Origin: Candidatus Phocaeicola excrementigallinarum
GTDB lineage: Bacteria; Bacteroidota; Bacteroidia; Bacteroidales; Bacteroidaceae
Reading direction: 5' to 3'
Length of the DNA stretch: 64,000 nucleotides
NCBI GenBank assembly: GCA_019120125.1
Contig: DWVR01000084.1
Span: 1-64,000, forward strand
The notes under the pieces are model-generated. The model ran no database searches and was not told the origin of the DNA. It was given only the letters and a program-made list of their open reading frames with translations. Numbering within the stretch: position 1 is the first letter of the stretch; each line of letters begins with the position of its first letter. Shown here piece by piece: positions 1 to 10,106 of the stretch. A program made the position numbers and the translations under genes.

Positions 1-19
1 ACAAAAGTAATTAATCCTC

Positions 20-43
20 GGGAGACGGCGGTCTCCCTTTTTT
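20..43 (+). terminator. Intrinsic terminator of a gene upstream of the window
   Basis: GGGAGAC-ggcg-GTCTCCC perfect 7-bp stem followed by T6. Confidence 0.8.
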
Positions 44-77
44 ATTTTGTATTGCCGGTTGACCCGTTGCCGGGCTA

Positions 78-132
78 CCACCGCCTACCTCCGCCCTTTC
101 CGCTACGCTCCAAGGACGGAGGAAGGCGGTGG
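78..132. repeat. 16-bp inverted repeat (large GC-rich hairpin)
   Basis: CCACCGCCTACCTCCG (78-93) against CGGAGGAAGGCGGTGG (117-132); 15/16 complementary. Confidence 0.75.
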
Positions 133-187
133 CGGAGTTGCACTTCTAACTTGACGGTAGCCATTTTGCGTTTGTTCTGCGTTCCGG

Positions 188-1135
188 TTATTCATTGAGG
201 GCACCGCAGTGAGGACAGATGCCCTTTGACCGCATTTTTGCTCCACACGCTCCACAGGCATACGGATATCGGTTGGCTTTCATCAAGCGTCTGATGCACC
301 ATATTGTGTACGCGGCAAAACAGATGTACGCGGCATAGATCCATAGACATGTGAAGAATATATAGAGTATCGTGCAACAGGCGGCCAGTCCGGTCAAGTA
401 GAAAGACGCGACTTCAAATGAGGTCTGGTGAAAAAGATCATCGAGCAACGCCACTCCCAAAAGAAGAATCAGCCAGATGCATAGAATGAATAGTCCTAAG
501 ATAAACGGCAGGTCAAAAGGGTTGAGGGACGGGTCGTAATAATACCTTTCCCATGTTCCCGGAACAAAACGCTGCATGCTGTTGTAGATAACTGCAGCTG
601 CCGCAAGCAGCCATGAAAGTATGATTGGAAATACGCTGTCGATATCGTTCAGCCATATCAGCCGAATCTGTTTTTTGCGGATGGCCCGATAAATGACTCC
701 AAGAAAGAATGCGGCCAGTACCAGAAGAAATATCAGAGTGTGTGAGTTGCTGAAGAAATGGATGCCCTGTGAAATGGGGTCTACCGGCACGATGCTCTTC
801 AGAAGTTTGTTTTCTTGTATCCATCCGATGGTTTCCTGATCGCGTGCCACCTTTACCCACAGCGAGTCGATGGAATCTTTCGGATGCACTGTAAATTCGG
901 CGACCACCAGCTTGTCTCCTTTTTTCACTGGTATGGAGTCAGTAAAAGGAAGCCGTTGTAGCCAAAGCGTGTCGGATATCACCTTGAAGTTACTGTTCAA
1001 AGTGTACGGGTGTCCTATAGTCGTTTGAAGCGAGTCTTGTATTTTGCTTTCGGTCGATAAGTCCTGGGAGTAATGACATCCTGTCGCAATGCACAGAAGG
1101 ATAAAGAAGCATGACAAAAGATAAGTCAGTCGCAT
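188..1135 (-). CDS. Membrane lipoprotein with SH3-like N-terminal region and C-terminal zinc-ribbon (CxxC...CxxC)
   Basis: ORF with lipobox-like LLCIATGC, several TM segments and C-terminal CGACGAKMRSKGICPHCGA. Confidence 0.75.
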   Translation of the reverse strand: MRLTYLLSCFFILLCIATGCHYSQDLSTESKIQDSLQTTIGHPYTLNSNFKVISDTLWLQRLPFTDSIPVKKGDKLVVAEFTVHPKDSIDSLWVKVARDQETIGWIQENKLLKSIVPVDPISQGIHFFSNSHTLIFLLVLAAFFLGVIYRAIRKKQIRLIWLNDIDSVFPIILSWLLAAAAVIYNSMQRFVPGTWERYYYDPSLNPFDLPFILGLFILCIWLILLLGVALLDDLFHQTSFEVASFYLTGLAACCTILYIFFTCLWIYAAYICFAAYTIWCIRRLMKANRYPYACGACGAKMRSKGICPHCGALNE

Positions 1136-1151
1136 ATCATTTCCCTCCTTT

Positions 1152-2993
1152 TTAGTTGTCGGCCAATACTTTCATCTGGCATGCCTTACAGTCGAATTCC
1201 AGACGGAATTTCCGTCCGTCCGCACTTACCAGATAAAACGGTTCGCGGAAAGGCGGACGTTTATGATGGTGTGTCGGACACCAGCCCATGCTGTAGCGCA
1301 GACAATGCTTACAGAACATTAGGGGTACACCGGAGGGAGCCGTTTTTTCAAAGGCCGGTTCTATCCGTTTCACTCCATGGTCGTGATAAAAAGCGGCGGC
1401 TTGTCTGTTCATCACATTTCCCAGATAGGTGAGTTCCTGTATCGGGAACGGGTGATGGGTCGCTTCCATTCTGGCTGTTTCTTGAGGATAAGTAATGGCA
1501 CGCAGACTTATCAGTTTTTCAGTAGCCTTCCGGCGTAGTTCGGACAAGGCGGATGAAGGGATAAACCAGTTCTCAGAGAGCCGGATGTCGATACTTTCCG
1601 CCTGAAAAGGGGTATTTCCCCATTTGCCCAACTGTATTTTCTGGTTCTCAACTTGGGGAGTATGTGCGGGTGCCTTCTCCTGTGGAAGGGCCACACTGAC
1701 CCGGTTTCCGTCCTCATCCGCGAGATTTAGCGTGAATCCGAAATTGTTTTCTTCCAGTGATACGTTGACGGATATTTTCCGTTCTGCGGATTTCTTCAGC
1801 ATGGTCCGCTCGAATTCCTGATCGAAATTGCGGTACAGTCTTGTTTTCGGACGTACCGTCGGTCTTTCCTGCAGGTACAGTCTGTTGTTCTCCACTCTGT
1901 TCACCCGGAAGCCTTGAAGCTTACCTTGTTCGTCCAGATAGCAGAGGCCGTCACCGTTGCTGAACGGTTTGGTTCCTGCCACGATGATACAGTTGCCCCG
2001 TATTTCTTTTACCGTACCGACTTCCTCGCCCAATGATTTGGGCGTGTCGAACGAGAAGATACCCGGATTGCGCCCGTGAGCGAAGTATTCCGTGAATCCA
2101 CGGTTGAAACTTTTGTCAGGCTGGGGGCGGAAAGACAGTTCCACATGTCCCGATGATGCACGACGATATTCTTTTCTCCGCTTGAAGATGGCATCCAGTC
2201 TTTTCCGGTAGTATGCCGTCACATTCTTTACGTACGACACCTCTTTCAGTCTTCCTTCTATTTTCAGTGATGTAGCTCCCGCATCGAGCAATGCTTCCAG
2301 ATTTTCACTTTGGTTCATGTCTTTCAGTGACAGGAGATGTCTGTCGCGAGCGATTATCTTTCCGTCGGCATCCACCATGTCGAAGCCCAGACGGCAGAAC
2401 TGGGCACATTCCCCACGGTTGGCACTTCGTCCGAAGCAGGCCTGGCTCACATAGCATTGGCCGCTGTAGCTCACACACAGGGCACCGTGGATGAACACCT
2501 CAAGCGGGGTGTCGGGACAGGCTTTATGAATCCGGGCTATTTCGTCGAGACTCAGCTCACGGGCCAGTACCACCTGACGGAATCCGGTATCAGCCAGGAA
2601 TCTTACTTTTTCCACATCGCGGTTGTCCATCTGTGTACTGGCGTGCAAAGGAATGGGAGGAAGGTTCAAACGTGTAATACCCATATCCTGTACAATCAGT
2701 GCGTCCACGCCGATACGGTACAACTCCCAGATCATTTTTTCTGTGTCGGGCAGTTCCTCGTCATGGAGAATCGTGTTGACAGTTACATAGATACGTGCCC
2801 TGAACAGATGTGCATATCTCACCAGCCGCGCGATGTCATCCAAAGAGTTTCCGGCGGCGGCCCGTGCCCCAAAGCGCGGAGCACCGATATATACGGCATC
2901 TGCCCCATGGTTGATGGCCTCCAGTCCGCATTCCAGATTCTTGGCCGGGGCCAGCAGCTCGATCGGACGTATGGAGAAGCTATCTGATTTCAT
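1152..2993 (-). CDS. rlhA: Peptidase U32 family protein, probable 23S rRNA C2501 hydroxylase (RlhA-type)
   Basis: ELLAPAKNLECGLEAINHGADAVYIGAPRFGARA, CVSYSGQCYVSQACFGRSANRGECAQFCR; ~613 aa with C-terminal extension as in RlhA. Confidence 0.85.
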   Translation of the reverse strand: MKSDSFSIRPIELLAPAKNLECGLEAINHGADAVYIGAPRFGARAAAGNSLDDIARLVRYAHLFRARIYVTVNTILHDEELPDTEKMIWELYRIGVDALIVQDMGITRLNLPPIPLHASTQMDNRDVEKVRFLADTGFRQVVLARELSLDEIARIHKACPDTPLEVFIHGALCVSYSGQCYVSQACFGRSANRGECAQFCRLGFDMVDADGKIIARDRHLLSLKDMNQSENLEALLDAGATSLKIEGRLKEVSYVKNVTAYYRKRLDAIFKRRKEYRRASSGHVELSFRPQPDKSFNRGFTEYFAHGRNPGIFSFDTPKSLGEEVGTVKEIRGNCIIVAGTKPFSNGDGLCYLDEQGKLQGFRVNRVENNRLYLQERPTVRPKTRLYRNFDQEFERTMLKKSAERKISVNVSLEENNFGFTLNLADEDGNRVSVALPQEKAPAHTPQVENQKIQLGKWGNTPFQAESIDIRLSENWFIPSSALSELRRKATEKLISLRAITYPQETARMEATHHPFPIQELTYLGNVMNRQAAAFYHDHGVKRIEPAFEKTAPSGVPLMFCKHCLRYSMGWCPTHHHKRPPFREPFYLVSADGRKFRLEFDCKACQMKVLADN

Positions 2994-3903
2994 TGATGTC
3001 GTAAGGAGTTTCCTGATAAACGTAATAGTTCATCCAGTTGGAGAACAGGAGATTGGCCGTACTTCGCCAGCGTACCAGCGGTCCCTTCTCAGGATTGTTG
3101 TCCCGATAATAGTTTCTTGGCATCTCGATAGGCAGACCTTTCCCCAAGTCACGGCGGTATTCGGTATCCAGCGTGTAAGGGGCGTATTCGGAATGTCCTG
3201 TCACATAGAATTCACGTCCGCCCCGGGCCATCACGATATGCACTCCGGAATCTTCCGATTCTGAAATCACCTGCAATGCCGGACAACGGTCAATATCCTC
3301 ATGGCGCACTTCGGTATGCCGGCTGTGGGGGACAAAGAACACATCATCGAAACCGCGGAAGATAGGCAGTTTCTGGAAACCTTCGCATACATGATGCTCA
3401 AAGATTCCGAACATCTTCTTTCCCAGCGGATATTTGGGTATGCCATAATGATGGTACAGTCCGGCTTGTGCCGCCCAGCAGATATACAGGGTAGAGGTGA
3501 CATGTGTGCGTGTCCAGTCGAATATTTCCTGAATCTCGCTCCAATAGTTCACTTCCTCAAACTCCAGATGTTCTACGGGTGCTCCTGTGATGATCATTCC
3601 GTCAAACTTCTCGTCTCTCATGCAGGCAAAATCCCGATAGAAAGCTTTCATGTGCTCGATGGGTGTATTTTTTGAAGTGTGGCTTTTCAGCTTCATGAAG
3701 CTGACCTCAATCTGCAGGGGAGAATTGGACAGAAGGCGGATCAAATCTGTTTCTGTCGTAATCTTGAGCGGCATCAGGTTGAGAATGACTATTTTCAACG
3801 GACGGATATCCTGCGTACTGGCACGTGAAGTGTCAATCACGAAGATATTCTCTTCTTTCAGCAAGTCTATCGCCGGGAGTTTGTCAGGTAAATTTAATGG
3901 CAT
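2980..3903 (-). CDS. metA: Homoserine O-succinyl/acetyltransferase MetA
   Basis: MPLNLPDKLPAIDLLKEENIFVI, LKIVILNLMPLKITTETDLIRLLSNSPLQIEV, STLYICWAAQAGLYHHYGIPKY. Confidence 0.95.
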   Translation of the reverse strand: MPLNLPDKLPAIDLLKEENIFVIDTSRASTQDIRPLKIVILNLMPLKITTETDLIRLLSNSPLQIEVSFMKLKSHTSKNTPIEHMKAFYRDFACMRDEKFDGMIITGAPVEHLEFEEVNYWSEIQEIFDWTRTHVTSTLYICWAAQAGLYHHYGIPKYPLGKKMFGIFEHHVCEGFQKLPIFRGFDDVFFVPHSRHTEVRHEDIDRCPALQVISESEDSGVHIVMARGGREFYVTGHSEYAPYTLDTEYRRDLGKGLPIEMPRNYYRDNNPEKGPLVRWRSTANLLFSNWMNYYVYQETPYDINEIR

Positions 3904-3939
3904 GTGTATTTAATTTTTTTCTTTACATTTTTATCGGAG

Positions 3940-3947
3940 CAAAGTTA
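3940..3947 (-). promoter_or_regulatory. Bacteroidetes -7 element (TAACTTTG) upstream of metA
   Basis: CAAAGTTA on + strand 37 bp upstream of the start codon. Confidence 0.55.
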
Positions 3948-3998
3948 ATAAATTTCCGGCAAGTGTAGGTTATCCGCGAGCATGATTTGAAGAATCGG

Positions 3999-4073
3999 AC
4001 ACAGAGACACAGAAACACAGCGTCTTTATTTTGTTGATTTACAAAAATCTTCCCTGTGTCTCCGTGTCTCTGT
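3999..4073 (-). repeat. 3'-end hairpin, ACAGAGACACGGAGACACAG family (copy 1)
   Basis: Left arm ACAGAGACACAGAAACACAG against right arm CTGTGTCTCCGTGTCTCTGT; 18/20 paired, both mismatches become U.G on minus strand; 9 bp after stop of the 4082-5260 gene. Confidence 0.75.
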
Positions 4074-4081
4074 AGGCTGGC

Positions 4082-5260
4082 TCAAAGCCTGTTCTTATAG
4101 ATTTCCGCCATCAGTTTCTGATATTGGTTCTCTATTTCCATATAGGCCTGGAGGTTCTTGTAGACATTGTCGGCTTCCACATAGAAGTCAATGATAGACA
4201 GTTGTCCGGCTGTCACAGCCTCGTAAAGCAGGCGGAGTGTCTTGTGCATCAGGACTACGTCATAAGCTTTCATGGCTTCGCGGAGCTGTCTCATTTCGTT
4301 GAACTGGCTCTGTACGCGCGCTTCTGCCTGCAAACGGGTGTCGTCAAGCTGCAATTGTGCGCTGAGTGCCTGGGCGCGGGCTATCCGGCCTTTCTTTCTG
4401 TTCGAGAAGATAGGGAGACTTCCGCCTATCAGGAAACCGTTGCTTTTCTCGTCGAGCGAGGTGTTGCGCCGGTAGCCTACCTCTATTTTCGGCAGCCAGC
4501 TCTGACGGTTCACTTTCAAGGCTTTCTCCGTGGCCTGTGCATTGGCGTCAGCGGCCAGCAGTTCCGCGTCGGTCGACATGACCTCGTCATACAGGGCGTT
4601 GTAATCGTTCAGTTCCGGTATCTCAGGATAGGTGTCTTCACTGAACTCCAGCGGCAGGTTTCCGTTCATGGCAAGCAACTGCTGCAAGGCGGTGCGGTAG
4701 GCGGCATTGTTCCGTGCCACTTCCGTCTGTACGCTCATCCTTTCCATTTTGATTTTGTTCACTTCCAGAATCCCGGCATCCCCTTCTTCCAGGCGTTTCT
4801 CGAACAAGGCCAGCAGCTCGTCGGCGTTCTTTCTCCGTTCGTCCAGAAGCTGTTGCTGCTGGTTCAGCATGATGAGGTCCAGACAGAGATTCTTGGCAGT
4901 CAGCAGGATTCCCTGTCGGGTGGCCGATTGCTGTCGGTCGAGTGTTTCCTGCTGCCATTTTCCCGACTGGCGGCGTGCCGCATATAAGGTAGGGAAGTCG
5001 AATCCTTGGGTCACCACCAGTTCGGAACTGGACATGCCGGTGATTCCGCGGGTGTAAAACGGACTGTATTCCACCGACGGGTCTTCCAGATTGTTTTGGG
5101 CCTGTACTTCAAGCTTGGCCGCCTGCGTGGCTTGTGCCTGCGCCTGGAGTGCCTTGTTGTTGCGTTCTATCATAGACAGCACCTCGTCTATCGTTTGTGC
5201 CTGCATTGTGGTGAAGGCACAGCAGGCCATGGCTAATATGTATTTCAGTCTCATAGGCAT
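4082..5260 (-). CDS. TolC-family outer membrane efflux protein (CusC-like)
   Basis: TolC-type coiled-coil ORF with signal peptide, in operon with RND pump and MFP. Confidence 0.88.
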   Translation of the reverse strand: MPMRLKYILAMACCAFTTMQAQTIDEVLSMIERNNKALQAQAQATQAAKLEVQAQNNLEDPSVEYSPFYTRGITGMSSSELVVTQGFDFPTLYAARRQSGKWQQETLDRQQSATRQGILLTAKNLCLDLIMLNQQQQLLDERRKNADELLALFEKRLEEGDAGILEVNKIKMERMSVQTEVARNNAAYRTALQQLLAMNGNLPLEFSEDTYPEIPELNDYNALYDEVMSTDAELLAADANAQATEKALKVNRQSWLPKIEVGYRRNTSLDEKSNGFLIGGSLPIFSNRKKGRIARAQALSAQLQLDDTRLQAEARVQSQFNEMRQLREAMKAYDVVLMHKTLRLLYEAVTAGQLSIIDFYVEADNVYKNLQAYMEIENQYQKLMAEIYKNRL

Positions 5261-5285
5261 ATCAATAAAACTTTGTTGTCAATTT

Positions 5286-8200
5286 TCATTTTTTCCGGGT
5301 ATGCATCAGTTCATACACTATCGGAACGATGAATCCGTTGAGGATGGTTGAGGTGAGCAGTCCCCCCAGAATCACCTTTGCCATCGGGCTTTGGATTTCA
5401 TTACCCGGCAAATCCCCTCGCAGAGCCAGCGGAATCAGTGCCAGTGCCGAGGAAAGCGCGGTCATGAGAATCGGGTTGAGGCGGTCGAGCGAACCGTGTA
5501 TGATACGCTCACGCAAGCCAAGATGCTGTTCGTCGCGCAACAGGTTGTAGTGGCTGATCAGCAACATACCGTTGCGTGTGGCGATACCGAACAGTGAGAT
5601 GAATCCGATGATGGCCGGGATGCTCAGCTCGCCGGTGGTAAATACCAGAGCGAATACGCCGCCTATCAGTGCCAGCGGAAGGTTCAACAGGATGACCCCG
5701 CTTTCCGCTCCGTTCTTGAACTGCATGTAGAGCAGCAGGAAGATAACCACGATACTCATGATGGAGGTCAACAGCAGGGTGCGGCTGGCGGCCTGTTCGC
5801 TTTCAAACTGTCCTCCGTATTCGATATGGTAGCCTTCCGGCAACTGGATATGCTCGTCCACTTCTTTTTGGATGTCGTTGACCACGCTCCGCAGGTCGCG
5901 TCCGCTGGCGTTGGCTGAGATTACGATCTTGCGCTTCACGTTCTCGCGGTTGATGGTGTTCGGTCCGGTGGACGATTCCACATCGGCCACATGGCTCAGC
6001 GGCACTTTCTTTCCTTGTGCGTCATCAATCATCAAGTCTTTGATACGTTCCATCGAACCGCGGTTGGCCTCGCTGGAGCGGACTACCAGATTGAATGCTT
6101 TCCCCTGTTCGTACACTTGCGACACGACCTCTCCCGCCATGTTGACGGTGACGAATTCATTGAATTGCGGAAGCGAGATGCCGTATTTTGCCAGCATTTC
6201 CCGTTTCGGAGTGATTTTCAGTTCCGGCCGCTCTATCTGTTGTTCCACGTTCAGGTCGGCAATGCCTTCCACGTCCTTCACGGCCTCCTTTATCTGGTTG
6301 CCTATCGAGAACATCCTGTTCAGGTCATCGCCGAACAGTTTGATGGCGATGCTTGCCTGCGTGCCGCTCAGCATGGCGTCGATGCGGTGGCTGATGGGCC
6401 GTCCGATCTCAATGTTCGCACCGGTGAGGACAGACAGTTTCTTGCGCACCTCGTCCAACAGTTCTTTATGGGAGCGGTCTTTCAGTTCAAAGGGGGCCTC
6501 TATCTCAGATACGTTCACGCCCAACGCATGCTCGTCCAGTTCCGCACGTCCTGTTTTTCTGGCCACGGTCTGTATCTCCGGGATGGAAAGCAGCAGCTCT
6601 TCCGCCTGCCGCCCGATCTTGTCGGATTCCTCGAGCGAAATACCCGGAAGCGAACTGATGTTGATGGTGAACGAACCTTCGTTGAAAGAAGGGAGGAAAC
6701 TGTGGCCCAATGTGAAGAAAAAGCCCAAGGCTACCGCAAGGAGGGCGACGGCTCCTCCCAGTACGCTTTTCTTATGGTCGAGTGTCCAGAGCAGGGCACG
6801 CTCGTAATGCTTTTTCAGCCATACGGCCACGAATGCCTCTTTGGGCACTCCGTCTTTGCCGTCTTTTCCTTTCAGCAGATAGCTGCAGAGCACCGGAGTC
6901 AGTGTCAGCGCCACAACGGTGGAAGCGAACAGGGAAACAATGAAGGCGATGCCCAACGGTACCAGCATGCGGCCTTCCATGCCACTCAGGAAGAACAGGG
7001 GCACGAAGCTGACAATAATGATCAGCGTGGAGTTGAGAATCGGCATACGTACCTCGCGCGAGGCGTTGAACACCACTTCGAGCACCGGTTTGCGCTCACT
7101 TGTGGGGAGCATCCTGTTCTCGCGCAAATGTTTCCACACGTTTTCCACATCCACGATGGCATCATCCACCAGCGATCCGATGGCGATGGCCATACCTCCC
7201 AGACTCATGGTGTTGATGCTTAGTCCCATGTAGTGGAGTACCAGGATGGCTACGAGCAACGACAGAGGAAGGGTGACCAGTGAGATGATTGTGGTACGTG
7301 TGTTGGCCAGAAACAGGAAAAGCACGATGACCACGAAAATGGCTCCTTCGTACAGGGACTGCTGCACATTGCTGATGGAGCTTTCGATGAAGCGCGACTG
7401 GCGGAATGTATCGGTGGAAATCCTCACGTCGGCAGGCAGGTTCTTCTGCAAGTCTTTCAGCGAGGCTTCCAGGCGTTCGGTCAGTTCGATGGTACCCGTA
7501 TTCGGCTGTTTGGTGACGGTTATCAGTACGGCAGGCTTGCCTTTCTCGGAAGCCACGCCCAGTTTTGGCTGTTGTGCGCCAATCCGTACATCGGCCACAT
7601 CTTCCAGCGTCACCGGCGCGCCGTCCACGGTCTTGATGACCGCACGGCCCATGGCGCGCACATCATCGGTGGAAACCACTCCGCGCACGATATACTCGTT
7701 GCCGTATTCATAAATCACTCCGCCGCTGGTGTTCTGGTTCATGCCGCGGGTCACTTCCATTACCTCGCCCAGTGTCACGCCATAGTGTTTCATCCGTTCG
7801 GGATGGACCAGCACCTGATATTCCTTGATGTCGCCTCCCAATACGGCCACCTGTGCCACTCCGCCAGTGGACAGCAGGCGCGGACGGATAGTCCAGTCGG
7901 CCAATGTGCGCAAGTCCAGCATTGAGGTGGAGTCGGCGGTCAGACCCACAATCAGCAGTTCGCCCAGAATGGACGACTGCGGTCCCAGAGTCGGCTTGCC
8001 CACGTTGTCGGGCAGGCTTTCGCCGACGGTGGTCAGTTTTTCGGAAACAATCTGTCGGGCCAGATAGATGTCTGTGTCCCAGTCAAACTCCACCCATACC
8101 ACGGAGAATCCGGCGGTGGAGGAGGACCGGACACGACGCACGTTCGTGGCACCGTTCACGGCGGTCTCGATGGGGAAAGTCACCAGTTGTTCCACTTCTT

Positions 8201-8375
8201 CGGCCGCCATGCCGTTGGCTTCGGTCATGACCACCACCGTCGGGGCATTCAGGTCGGGAAATACGTCTACTTCCGTATGGAGGGTGGTGTAAAGTCCTCC
8301 CACCAGCAGCAATACGGACGCCACCAGAATCAGCAGACGGTTTTGCAATGAAAAATGTATGATCTTGTTCAGCAT
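5286..8375 (-). CDS. Heavy-metal RND efflux transporter, CusA/CzcA family
   Basis: 1029 aa; IIHFSLQNRLLILVASVLLLVGG, ATNVRRVRSSSTAGFSVVWVEFDWDTDIYLARQIVSEKL, GGMAIAIGSLVDDAIVDVENVWKHL. Confidence 0.95.
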   Translation of the reverse strand: MLNKIIHFSLQNRLLILVASVLLLVGGLYTTLHTEVDVFPDLNAPTVVVMTEANGMAAEEVEQLVTFPIETAVNGATNVRRVRSSSTAGFSVVWVEFDWDTDIYLARQIVSEKLTTVGESLPDNVGKPTLGPQSSILGELLIVGLTADSTSMLDLRTLADWTIRPRLLSTGGVAQVAVLGGDIKEYQVLVHPERMKHYGVTLGEVMEVTRGMNQNTSGGVIYEYGNEYIVRGVVSTDDVRAMGRAVIKTVDGAPVTLEDVADVRIGAQQPKLGVASEKGKPAVLITVTKQPNTGTIELTERLEASLKDLQKNLPADVRISTDTFRQSRFIESSISNVQQSLYEGAIFVVIVLFLFLANTRTTIISLVTLPLSLLVAILVLHYMGLSINTMSLGGMAIAIGSLVDDAIVDVENVWKHLRENRMLPTSERKPVLEVVFNASREVRMPILNSTLIIIVSFVPLFFLSGMEGRMLVPLGIAFIVSLFASTVVALTLTPVLCSYLLKGKDGKDGVPKEAFVAVWLKKHYERALLWTLDHKKSVLGGAVALLAVALGFFFTLGHSFLPSFNEGSFTINISSLPGISLEESDKIGRQAEELLLSIPEIQTVARKTGRAELDEHALGVNVSEIEAPFELKDRSHKELLDEVRKKLSVLTGANIEIGRPISHRIDAMLSGTQASIAIKLFGDDLNRMFSIGNQIKEAVKDVEGIADLNVEQQIERPELKITPKREMLAKYGISLPQFNEFVTVNMAGEVVSQVYEQGKAFNLVVRSSEANRGSMERIKDLMIDDAQGKKVPLSHVADVESSTGPNTINRENVKRKIVISANASGRDLRSVVNDIQKEVDEHIQLPEGYHIEYGGQFESEQAASRTLLLTSIMSIVVIFLLLYMQFKNGAESGVILLNLPLALIGGVFALVFTTGELSIPAIIGFISLFGIATRNGMLLISHYNLLRDEQHLGLRERIIHGSLDRLNPILMTALSSALALIPLALRGDLPGNEIQSPMAKVILGGLLTSTILNGFIVPIVYELMHTRKK

Positions 8376-8403
8376 AACTTTTCAGTTTATCGGTTCATGA
8401 TGA

Positions 8404-9561
8404 TCAATGATGGTGCGTGTGTGCCGGGATGGCATTCGACGCGGAAGCCAGCTTCACGTGGATGGCTCCCTGTGTCACCACTTTCTCTCCGCCTTTCAGT
8501 CCGGAAAGAATCTCCACACGTTGTCCGTCGTTCCCTCCCAGACGCACTTCCTGTTTCCTGTATCCTTCCTCGTCCAGTTGGATGTAGACGAAGTTCAGTC
8601 CCTGTTCCTCGGTGATGGCCGAGACAGGCAGACTGATGATGTCCTTCCGTTCCGATGCCAACAGGTAAACTTCCACGAACGATCCGGGGGTCATCTCTCC
8701 TCGGTTGTCGAACTCGAAGGTGACGGGGATGTAATAGGAGGTGTCGCCTGAAGCCTTCCCGTATGAGAGCAGCCGTCCGTCCAGCTCGCTGAGCCGGTAG
8801 ACCCGGTTGTTGTAGGGGGTCTTGAAGTTGGCGGAAACCACCTGGCGCACGGAAGGATAATAACGTTCCGACACTTCCGCCTTCAGCATCAGGCGGCGTG
8901 TCTGGGTAACGGTCATCAGCGGTTGTCCCACGGTCACATAGTCACCTTCCTTCACCAGGCAGGATTTCACGTAGCCGTTGATGGGGGAAGTCACGGCAAG
9001 TCCTTTTCCCGATTGGCTCGGTGACAGGGCTTCGTATGCCAGACGTGCGTTTTCGTAAGCCTCATAGAGTGCCTCCAGGTCCTTTTGCGAGACTATCTGG
9101 TTTTCCGAGAGCTTGCGCGCGCGTTCGTATTCGTCCTTCGCTTTTTCGTAGGCCACTTGTGCACGTCTCAGGGGATCGCCGTCCTGCAGATGTTCGGCGG
9201 AAAGACTCATCACTTCCGCACCTTTGGCCACCTGCATGCCTTCCGCCACTTTTTTCGAGAATGAAACCACTCCCGAGGTTCCGGCCACTACCGTCGCCTC
9301 ATTCCCTTGTGCCGCCAGAATCTGTCCGCTGGTAGGAATTATCTCCCGGAAACTGCCGGGACTGATGATTTCCGTTGAAATTCCCGCGGCTTTCGCCTTT
9401 TCCGGAGTCAGGATGATTTCATCGGAATGTGCGTGTGACTTTTCTTCTTTCATTTCCGCTTCATGGTCGTGTCCCTCACTTCCATGTTCGTGTGCGTGCG
9501 GCGTGCATGCACCCAACAGGAACATTGTCAATGTTCCGATACAGATATACTTTTTTTTCAT
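8404..9561 (-). CDS. Efflux RND periplasmic adaptor (CusB/CzcB-like), His-rich N-terminus
   Basis: Lipoprotein CTPHAHEHGSEGHDHEAE followed by MFP domain; C-terminal HTHHH. Confidence 0.92.
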   Translation of the reverse strand: MKKKYICIGTLTMFLLGACTPHAHEHGSEGHDHEAEMKEEKSHAHSDEIILTPEKAKAAGISTEIISPGSFREIIPTSGQILAAQGNEATVVAGTSGVVSFSKKVAEGMQVAKGAEVMSLSAEHLQDGDPLRRAQVAYEKAKDEYERARKLSENQIVSQKDLEALYEAYENARLAYEALSPSQSGKGLAVTSPINGYVKSCLVKEGDYVTVGQPLMTVTQTRRLMLKAEVSERYYPSVRQVVSANFKTPYNNRVYRLSELDGRLLSYGKASGDTSYYIPVTFEFDNRGEMTPGSFVEVYLLASERKDIISLPVSAITEEQGLNFVYIQLDEEGYRKQEVRLGGNDGQRVEILSGLKGGEKVVTQGAIHVKLASASNAIPAHTHHH

Positions 9562-9581
9562 AGGTTTAATTTTTAATGATG

Positions 9582-9589
9582 CAAAGATA
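9582..9589 (-). promoter_or_regulatory. Bacteroidetes -7 element (TATCTTTG) upstream of the cusB-like gene
   Basis: CAAAGATA on + strand, 21 bp upstream of the start codon. Confidence 0.55.
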
Positions 9590-9695
9590 GGGCGGAGCGG
9601 TTACAACCGGGTTGTAAATGCGCGTTCCGCTTTGGAATTTGTGGAATGGATGGTCCGTGAAATCTCCGGTATTTTCCGGAGACGGGAAAGATGCG

Positions 9696-10106
9696 TCAGG
9701 CGGCGGGAGGGGCACGGAAATTGCGTACGGCCGAGAAATGCCGCGCATGTAGTCTTTCGATGTAATAAAGGTGTTTTTTTGTCACTCCCGACAAATCAGA
9801 TTCCTGATTGATGATATTTGCCAGAGTGTAAAGAAGCGTACAGAAAGCATAGTCGGGCGTACAGTCTACATGGTGGGATGAGCTCTGAAACGAGAAATGC
9901 GTGATGCAGGTAGTGTCGCAGGTGTGTCTGTCTTCGTCTCCGGGCTGGTGTTTTCCGCCTTTGTCCGCTGGGGACGCTGAGCCGCACATCTCGATGTCCG
10001 TGTTCAGGCACAATGCGCCGTTGTGGTGATGATGGGGAAAAGCCTCCACCACCAGCATCAGCAGACAGACGGTCAGCAACAGGTATGTATTCAGTTTACG
10101 CTTCAT
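9696..10106 (-). CDS. Small exported His/Cys-rich protein (DUF6769-like), first gene of the metal efflux cluster
   Basis: Start taken as MKRKLNTYLLLTVCLLMLVVEAFPHHHHNG; -7 element CAAAGATA at 10128-10135 favours the start at 10106 over 10130. Confidence 0.7.
   Translation of the reverse strand: MKRKLNTYLLLTVCLLMLVVEAFPHHHHNGALCLNTDIEMCGSASPADKGGKHQPGDEDRHTCDTTCITHFSFQSSSHHVDCTPDYAFCTLLYTLANIINQESDLSGVTKKHLYYIERLHARHFSAVRNFRAPPAA

Noticed and set aside
5991-7223. 410-aa ORF on + strand
   Set aside because: Antisense to the CusA-type gene; composition typical of a shadow ORF and no recognisable domain.
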